Source of the DNA: Dactylis glomerata
Taxonomy: Eukaryota > Streptophyta > Magnoliopsida > Poales > Poaceae
Length of the DNA stretch: 64,000 nt
Reading direction: 5' to 3'
Assembly: GCA_007115705.1 (NCBI GenBank)
Contig: QXEO01000410.1
Coordinates: 428,235-492,234, forward strand
In this document: in pieces, positions 56,984-64,000 of the stretch
Layout of the letters: each line of letters begins with the position of its first letter
How positions within the stretch are numbered: the first letter of the stretch is position 1
Notes under the pieces: model-generated
What the model saw: the letters and a program-made list of their open reading frames with translations, nothing else
The model's database searches: none
What the model was told of the DNA's origin: nothing
Program-made: the position numbers and the translations under genes

Positions 56984-59900
56984 CCCCTGTTGAGAAGAAG
57001 CTCAAGTCTGGACCTAAGCCGGACACTGAGTGCTTCTATTGCAAGGACAAGGGTCATTGGAAGCGCAACTGTCCGAAGTACTTAGCGGACAAGAAGGCTG
57101 GCACCATTAAGGTATATTTGATATACATGTTATTGATGTTTACCTTACTAGCGCTCGTTGTAGTGCATGGGTATATGATACTGGTTCAGTTGCTAATATT
57201 TGTAACTCGAAACAAGAGCTACGGAATAGACGGCGGCTAGCAAGGGATGAGGTGACGATGCGCGTTGGCAATGGATCAAAAGTTTATGTGATGGCCGTCG
57301 GCACGCTCTCCTTAGTTTTACCTTCAGGATTAGTTTTAAACCTTAATAAGTGTTATTATGTGCCTGCGTTGAGCATGAACATTATATCTGGATCGTGTTT
57401 ATTGTAAGACGGTTATTCATTTAAATCTGAGAATAATGGTTGTTCTATTTATACGAATAACATCTTTTATAGTCATGCACCTGTCGTGAATGGTTTATTT
57501 CTTCTGAATCTCGAAAGCAATGAAACACACATCCATAACATTGAGGCTAAAAGATGCAAAGTAGATAGTGATAATCCAACTTATTTGTGGCACTGCCGTC
57601 TAGGTCATATTGGTGTAAAACGCATGAAGAAACTCCATTCTGATGGACTTTTGGAGTCTCTTGATTTTGAATCATTTGATACGTGCGAGCCATGCCTTAT
57701 GGGCAAGATGATCAAAACCCCATTCTCCGGAATAATGGAGCGAGCAACGGACTTATTGGAAATCATACATACCGATGTGTGCGGACCAATGAGTGTTTCG
57801 ACGCGCGGTGGATATCGCTATTTTCTTACTTTTACTAATGACTTAAGTAGATATGGGTATATCTATTTGATGAAATATAAATCTGAAACATTTGAAAAGT
57901 TCAAAGAATTTCAGAACGAAGTGGAAAACCATCGTAACAGGAAAATTAAATTTCTGCGATCCGATCGTGGAGGTGAATATTTGAGTTATGATTTTCTCAC
58001 GCATCTTAAAGCAAGCGGAATCGTTTCGCAACTCACGCCACCCGGAACACCACAGCGCAATGGTGTGTCTGAATGCCGGAATCGAACTCTATTAGATATG
58101 GTGTGATCAATGATGTCTCTTACAGATTTGCCGTTATCATTTTGGGGTTATGCATTAGAAACCGCTGCATTCACTTTAAATAGGGCACCATCTAAATCCG
58201 TTGAGACGACACCGTATGAACTATGGTTTGGTGCTAAACCTAAGTTGTCGTTTCTTAAAGTTTGGGGATGCGAAGCTTACGTCAAGAAGTTGATGCCGGA
58301 CAAGCTCGAACCCAAAGCGGAGAAATGCGTCTTCATAGGATACCCTAAGGAAACGATTGGGTATACCTTCTACCACAGATCCGAAGGCAAAGTGTTTGTT
58401 GCAAAGAATGGATCCTTTCTTGAGAAGGAGTTTCTCTCGAAAGAAGTGAGTGGGAGGAAGGTAGAGCTAGACGAGGTTATTGAACCTTCTCTCGAGTTGG
58501 AGAGTAGCGCAGCACCTGAAGTTGTTCCGGTGCCGTCTGCACCAACAAGAGAGGAAGCTAATGACGAGGATCATGAAACTTCGAACGATGCTACTACTGA
58601 ACTTCGCAGGTCAACAAGGTCACGTGCCACTCCTGAATGGTACGGCAACCCTGTCTTAACCGTCTTGTTGTTAGACAACAGTGAACCTGCAAACTATGAG
58701 GAAGCAATGATGAGCCCAGACTCTGAGAAATGGCTAGAGGCCATGAAATCCGAATTGGGATCCATGAGCGAAAACCAAGTATGGACTTTGGTGGACCCTC
58801 CTAGCGACCGTAAGGCCGTTGAGTGCAAATGGATTTTCAAGAAGAAAACAGACGCGGATGGTAATGTTACTGTCTATAAAGCTCGGCTTGTCGCAAAAGG
58901 TTTTCGGCAAGTTCGAGGTGTTGACTACGATGAGACTTTCTCTCCCATAGCGATGTTTAAGTCCATTCTGATTTTATTAGCAATTGCTGCATTTCATGAT
59001 TATGAAATATGGCAGATGGATGTCAAGACTGCGTTCCTCAATGGCAACATTGATGAAGAGTTGTATATGATGCAGCCCGAAGGTTTTGTCGATCCTAAGG
59101 ATGCTAATAAGGTGTGCAAACTTCAGCGTTCCATTTATGGACTGAAGCAAGCATCTCAGAGTTGGAACCTTCATTTTGATCAAGTGATCAAGAGTTTTGG
59201 ATTTGTTCCAAATTGCTACGAAGCTTGTATCTACAAGAAAGTGAGTGGGAGCTCGGTGACATTTTTAGTACTATATGTGGATGACATATTGATTATTGGA
59301 AATGACATCGGTATGCTTAACAATGTGAAGAGTTATTTGAATAAATGTTTTTCAATGAAAGACCTAGGGGAAGCTGCTTATATATTAGGCATCAAAATCT
59401 ATAGAGATAGAGAAAGACGCCTAATAGCTTTAAGCCAAAGTACATACCTGGACAAAGTTCTGAAGAGGTTCAGAATGGATAAAGCAAAGAAAGGTTTATT
59501 GCCCATGTTGTCAGGTAAGATATTGAGCAAGGCTCAGTGTCCAGCTACGGTAAAAGATAGAGATACTATGAGCAAAGTGCCATATGCCTCGGCCATAGGT
59601 TCTATCATGTATGCCATGCTATGTACTAGACCGGATGTGTCCAATGCTCTTAGTTTGACGAGCAGATACCAAAGTGATCCAGGAGTGGAACACTGGACAG
59701 CCGTAAAGAACATCCTAAAGTATTTAAATAGGACTAAAGAAATGTTCTTGGTCTATGGAGGTGATGAGGAGCTCGTCGTAAAAGGTTACGTCGATGCTAG
59801 TTTCGACACCGACCCGGATGATTCTAAATCTCAGACAGGATACGTTTATATTTTGAATAGTGGAGCTGTGAGCTGGAGAAGCTGTAAGCAAAGCGTGATC

Positions 59901-60257
59901 GCGGGATCTACAACAGAAGCGGAATACATGGCTGCTTCAGAAGCATCAAGTGAAGGAGTTTGGATCAGAAACTTCATCACTGAGCTTGGTGTGGTTCCAA
60001 ATGCCTTGGACCCACTGGAGATATTGTGTGACAACACTGGCGCCATAGCACTGGCTAAGGAACCAAGATATCATCCAAAAACCAAGCACATCAACCGCCG
60101 TTTCCATATAATTCGAGATTATATAGCAGATGGAGATCTGAAGATTAGCAAAGTACATACGGATCTGAATGTCGCAGATCCGTTGACTAAACCTCTTCCA
60201 CGAGCAAAACATGATAAGCACCTTAATGCCATGGGGTTAGATTGTTGCCAGATGTAA
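56984..60257 (+). pseudogene. Copia gag-pol polyprotein, 5' truncated, with stops and a frameshift
   Basis: Domains in order: zinc knuckle CFYCKDKGHWKRNC (57030-57075), protease active site VYDTGSVANI (near 57172), GAG-pre-integrase LWHCRLGHIG (near 57590), integrase core with HTDVCGP, LRSDRGGEY and the Glu of NGVSECRN, reverse transcriptase with QMDVKTAFLNG and YVDDILIIG (near 59270), and RNase H with YVDASFDTD, TTEAEYMA and LCDNTG. Breaks: a frameshift near 57110-57130 between the knuckle and protease, TAA near 57406 (Q codon CAA to TAA), and TGA at 58104-58106 (CGA to TGA) between integrase and reverse transcriptase. From 58110 to 60257 the frame is intact for 715 codons. Confidence 0.9.
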
Positions 60258-60290
60258 ACTAGATTATTGACTCTAGTGCAAGTGGGAGAC

Positions 60291-62040
60291 TGTTGGAATT
60301 ATGCCCTAGAGGCAATAATAAAGATGTTATTATTATAATTCTGTTCATGATAATGTTTATATTCCATGCTAGAATTGTATTAAGCGGAAACTTTAATACT
60401 TGTGTGGTTTATGGACAACACCGTGTCCCTAGTACGCCTCTATGGACTAGCTCATTGATTAATGATGGTTAAGGTTTCCTAACCATAGACATGAGTTGTC
60501 AATTAATAATGAGATCATATCATTAGGAGAATGATGTGATGGACAGACCCAAATAAAGCATAGCAATTAGATCGTGTCAGTGTTTCATCTTTGCGAAGCT
60601 TTTCCTATGTCATGTATTGTATTCCTTAGACCATGAGATAATACAACTCCCTGGTATCGGAAGAAAGCTTTGAGGTCATCAAACGTCATCCTATGTGAGG
60701 GTGATCATAAAGGTGTCTCTCAGGTGATCGGAAAGTACTTGTTGGGTTGTATGTATCGAGATGGAATTTGTCCCTCCCGAGTCAGAGAGATATACTTCGG
60801 GCCACTCGGTAATCGATATCAACACCGCTTGCAAGCACGTGGTTAAGGAGTTAATCACAGAGTGATATCGGATTACGGAACAAGTAAAGTACTTGCTGTG
60901 AACGAGATTGAACTAGGTATGCCGGGATACCGATGATCGAATCTCGGGCGAGTAAAATATCGCGAGACGAAGGGAATACAAATACGGGATTGCTTGAATC
61001 CTGACATCGTGGTTGATCCGATATGATCATCGCTGAATGCGTGGGAGTCAATATGGATTTCCAGATCCCGCTATTGATTATTGATGGAGATCATGTCCGC
61101 GCATTCTCGAACCCGTAGGGTCACATACTTAACGCAAATCAACGCTAGGGTAGTTCCGGGATATATGTGAATAGTTTCGGAAAGTTACGGAATTGTTCCG
61201 GGTGAAAATATAGTATTTATTAATGGATGAATTAATAAATATTAATAGTATTTATTTATAAGAAATAAAATAAAGGAGAAAAGAAAGAGAAAAAAAGGGG
61301 GAGGCGGCCAGGGATGGCTCGCGCTCGATCAGTTTGATCGAGGCGGCCACTGGCTCCCTGGCACGCTCGCTCGTGCGTGCATGTGCAAGGCCCGGCTGAG
61401 CCTTTGTGCCTTTGGGCCTTAGCCGGCCGGCTGGATGCCAGGCGCACGGCGGGCTGCACGCCCTGGCAGCTGACCGATCGATACGATCGATCGTATCAGA
61501 TCGATCTACCAGCCGGCGGCGGTATTCAGAATACTTGCGAGACACTTTAGGATTTGTTTGAAACCCTAAAATCCGGCTATAAAAGGTCAAGGGCGCAGCC
61601 GGTTTAGGAGACCAAGTTCTCTGCGAAGCCGCTGCCCGCTTTCTGAAGCCTCCTTTTTCCGTTCTTTCTCCACCACGCAAATAGGCGAAGCCCTGTCGGC
61701 GAAAACTCTCCACCATAGACACCATGCCGTCGTGTTGTCGATCCCATCTACCACTCCACCATATCTCGCTGGACCGGGAAGGCGAAGTCGTTGGTGTGCT
61801 GTACGTGTGCATCTCTCGGAGGCGTCGCCACTTGCGGCGTTGGATCGGATCGGATCGCGAGGAGGAGATGGCGAGTACGACTACGTCAACCACGTTCTGT
61901 TGAACGTTTCCGCTGTGCGATTTCTTCAAGGGTATGAAGATCTCATCTACCTCTCTCGTTGATTACATCTCCTAGATTAGATCTTGGCTTCCTTGTTCGC
62001 ATCCGTAGGAAATTTTTGATTTACTATGCTGCGAAACCCT
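60291..62040 (+). repeat. Copia 3' LTR
   Basis: Begins TGTTGGAATTATGCCC directly after the polypurine tract agtgggagac and ends near cgaaacccttca. The right edge is placed where Gypsy LTR sequence (aaggggtgatgtcagg) begins. The - strand frame 61929-61252 across it is a shadow. Confidence 0.8.
61578..61585 (+). promoter_or_regulatory. Copia LTR TATA box
   Basis: TATAAAAG in ccggctataaaaggtcaagg, at the expected U3/R border of a BARE-like LTR. Confidence 0.6.
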
Positions 62041-62410
62041 TCAAAGGGGTGATGTCAGGAGTGGCCCCAGGCCTCCTCACACCATGGAAGCTCGGCCAGG
62101 GCCTGGGACATGCCAGCCATGCGTGAGGGCGGCCTGTGGCCCCTCTCCTACTCTCCTTCGGATATCTGGAAGCTCCCGGACAAAATAAGACTTCAAGAAC
62201 TTGTTTCGTCCAATTTTGAGAATATTTCCTGTGTATCACTTCTGAAACACAAAAACAGCAGAAAACAGGGAACTGGCATTGTGGCAACTTGTTAATAGGT
62301 TAGTTCCGAAAAATGCATAAAAGTGCCACGAAGTGTAACGAAATATTAGGCAAATGGTGTAAAAACAAGCATGGAGCATCAAAAATTATAGATACGTTGG
62401 AGACGTATCA
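62041..62410 (-). repeat. Outer Gypsy LTR fragment closing the nest
   Basis: The first 370 bp of an antisense Gypsy LTR, ending with its true terminus (gacgtatca) at 62410 next to the duplication gtgcc. It is interrupted on its left by the Copia LTR. Confidence 0.85.
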
Positions 62411-63932
62411 GTGCCACGAACAAAGACGATGCCACACGCCTACAAGGAATTTCCGAATAGCTTTTATCATCGCGGCATCCCCATCTGTAATAATGCCTTT
62501 CGGCTTCTTCTGACACATTGCTTTAAGGAATGTCCGAAGCACCCAAGCATATGTATCTTCTGTCTCATTTGACACGATGGTGCACGCGAATACTGTAGTC
62601 TTACAGTGATTGTTCACACCTACGAAAGAAATAAATGGCATACCATACTGGTTCATTTTGTAGGTGCTGTCAAATACCACCACGTCGCCAAAGTCCTAGT
62701 AGTCCTGACATGACTGAGAATCACACCAGAACATGCACTTCAGACGTCCTTCGTCATCTACATCGTAATCAAAAAAGAATTCAGGACCGTTCTTCTTCCT
62801 AGCGACCATAATACCAAGAGCTGTCACAGCATCACCCTTTGCAATAAGCTTCCTCTTCTCCCTACAACACAGGTTGTACAGATCTCACCTAACAAAGCCT
62901 ACACCACTGTAGCCGCATCTCCTGAGAAAGTGTTTCATGATCTGATACTTTCTCATCCCAGCGGCTCCCAATGATAGTATCTCAGCTCTCTGGTATGGCT
63001 TAATCTTTCTATGCGACTGAAGAAATGGTACTTCGTCCGGCCTAGCCAAGACATGGATGTGATTGTCGTCAAAGCTTTTGACAACCCAGACTTCACGGGA
63101 TATATCACGCTTGACGATGATATGGGCGTTGCATCTGCAGTGTGTCTCTGGTCTCAGTCTTTGCTTGTGGCCTTCTTCTGTTAAGAGCTTCTCTAGACGT
63201 TTTCCTTGTCTGGAACACACATGCCGCCTTAACCGTATTTCTCCATTAGAACCCTTTCCTCGCTTCAAAAGGTCCTTACGGATGCTGAAGCCACGCTCTC
63301 TAGCATAGCTATTGTACCACACAAAAGCCATCTGTTCGCATTCAAAAGTCATATCCAATATATTCCAATGCACTTTTCTATCTTCACTACTCACAATGTT
63401 CATGTCTACTTGCCCATCATATTTATGCGCATCGTGAGTACCAAAAATCACCTATATATATAAAGACAAATAACCCATAAAAGCTATCATTAAATTGCAA
63501 ATATTTTATTGATTGCAGTATTTAAACTATGTACTGACCTCACTCCTATTTTCCGAGCATGATTCATCATGACGCAATGATTCGACACAATTTTCATCAA
63601 ACTTAACTTCCATGTCTGAATACTCTTCATAATCATCCTCCTCGCTATCACCAGCTAGAGCCTACAAAATAAAAAGAACAAAGAATGTAAAATGTCATTT
63701 CATTGCTTCCTCTCATTCCTTGCCATTACAAAAATAGTCAAGATACTTCACTCATGTTTTCTGAGTATGCGGACCCAAGATCCTTATGCCCCTTATTATG
63801 ACCACAAACTTGCCTATCCTCGGGAGTAACATTTTCATAGCTCCTAGATCTAGATCTATTTTCTGTATTAGAATCATCATCGCCTGTGTATCCATTATCA
63901 TTGTCATTGTAACTCGAGCTAGAGTCCTCCAT
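62411..63932 (-). pseudogene. FAR1-type transposase, N-terminal half
   Basis: Exon 1 is 63932-63747 (MEDSSSSYNDNDNGYTGDDD..., acidic and Ser-rich), exon 2 is 63661-63539 and exon 3 is from 63451; the introns have gt/ag ends and phases match. Exon 3 carries the FAR1 DNA-binding zinc finger (FVWYNSYARERGFSIRKD, then RHVCS, HCRCNAHI and DDNHIH give the C-C-H-H ligands). The MULE transposase core follows, with catalytic Asp in VVVFDSTYKMN and in ITDGDAAM. Two in-frame stops: TGA at 62887-62885 and TAG at 62698-62696. The frame ends at VWHRLCSWH, where the nest entered, and continues at 24959. FAR1/FHY3 transcription factors derive from such transposases; the long transposon-type context and the breaks argue against a domesticated host gene. 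Confidence 0.9.
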
Positions 63933-64000
63933 CTCCCAAAAAACTACACTGCAACATCGGATAGTGAATAGTCGACAATAAATGCAATCACCTTTCCGAT
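63933..64000 (-). other. Upstream flank of the FAR1-type transposase
   Basis: 68 bp upstream of the presumed ATG, probably promoter or 5' UTR of the DNA transposon. No dyad motif is visible in this short piece and the element continues beyond the window. Confidence 0.3.

Larger units (their letters stand above)
56982..62040 (+). mobile_element. Ty1-copia retrotransposon lacking its 5' end
   Basis: Runs from the gag zinc knuckle through protease, integrase, reverse transcriptase and RNase H to a complete 3' LTR. The 5' LTR and gag N-terminus are missing. The LTR opening (TGTTGGAATTATGCCCTAGA) and the polymerase sequence place it close to the BARE1/Angela/WIS group. Confidence 0.9.
24962..62410 (-). 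mobile_element. 37.4-kb retrotransposon nest in the FAR1-type transposase
   Basis: The nest is flanked by a perfect 5-bp duplication, gtgcc at 24957-24961 and at 62411-62415. It starts tgctggtgcc and ends gacgtatca, the two outer ends of one antisense Gypsy LTR type. Inside are Gypsy-1 with a LARD in its 5' LTR, a Copia fragment, a tandem Gypsy pair sharing an LTR, a second Copia fragment and a final Gypsy LTR piece. The last piece (62041-62410) overlaps in content with LTR sequence already present at 33053-33287 and 45664-45749. The nest therefore cannot be simple insertion into insertion; at least one duplication or recombination between family members is needed. Confidence 0.8.

Noticed and set aside
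61252..61962. 225-codon - strand frame and others across the Copia LTR
   Set aside because: Antisense of a non-coding LTR leader with a clear + strand TATA box; no domain recognised.
62411..63932. Domesticated FAR1/FHY3 transcription factor gene of the host
   Set aside because: It has three in-frame stops, a split by a retrotransposon nest and a transposon-type neighbourhood, so a decayed transposase is the better reading.

Overview
This window is repeat-dense grass DNA, most likely from a Triticeae species (wheat, Aegilops, barley or rye). The evidence is the mix of elements: a Copia element whose LTR opens like BARE1/Angela/WIS, Gypsy LTRs opening TGATACGTCTC, and a large retrotransposon derivative (LARD) with about 4.6-kb LTRs. 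I see no ordinary host gene, tRNA, rRNA or CRISPR array. Almost every long reading frame belongs to a transposable element, and most are broken.

Layout. (1) 1-5999: right part of a Mutator-like element (MULE) with the C-terminal part of a MURA transposase, a convergent small coiled-coil/membrane-anchor gene, eight 70-bp tandem repeats and the right terminal repeat. It sits inside (2) 6000-9268, the 3' part of a Gypsy element in + orientation with its 3' LTR. (3) 9269-13619: a long LTR-like segment with no coding. (4) 13620-24961 plus 62411-64000: a large, old DNA transposon carrying three intron-containing genes. These are a Ulp1-type SUMO-protease gene (-), a 'plant transposon protein' gene whose first exon begins like histone H3 (+), and a FAR1/FHY3-type transposase gene (-). 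Short CCGGAC/GTCCGG-type palindromic motifs recur in the spacers between these genes. (5) 24962-62410: a 37.4-kb retrotransposon nest inserted in the FAR1 transposase reading frame. It is flanked by a perfect 5-bp duplication (gtgcc), and the FAR1 frame resumes in phase on the far side.

Inside the nest, all Gypsy copies are antisense and belong to one non-autonomous gag-protease family primed by tRNA-Asp. Gypsy-1 (24962-33287, continuing 45664-45749) has a complete LARD in its 5' LTR (33288-45663, duplication aactg). Then come a truncated Copia fragment (45750-47432), a truncated second Gypsy unit sharing an LTR with a full-length Gypsy-2 (47433-56981), a Copia lacking its 5' end (56982-62040), and a last piece of Gypsy LTR (62041-62410).

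The item I would look at first is the three-gene DNA transposon in (4). It combines a FAR1 transposase, a SUMO protease and a possible H3-tail mimic with arrays of a dyad motif. That is the layout expected of a large MULE with its own regulatory or anti-silencing functions. All three genes carry in-frame stops, so this copy is a fossil.
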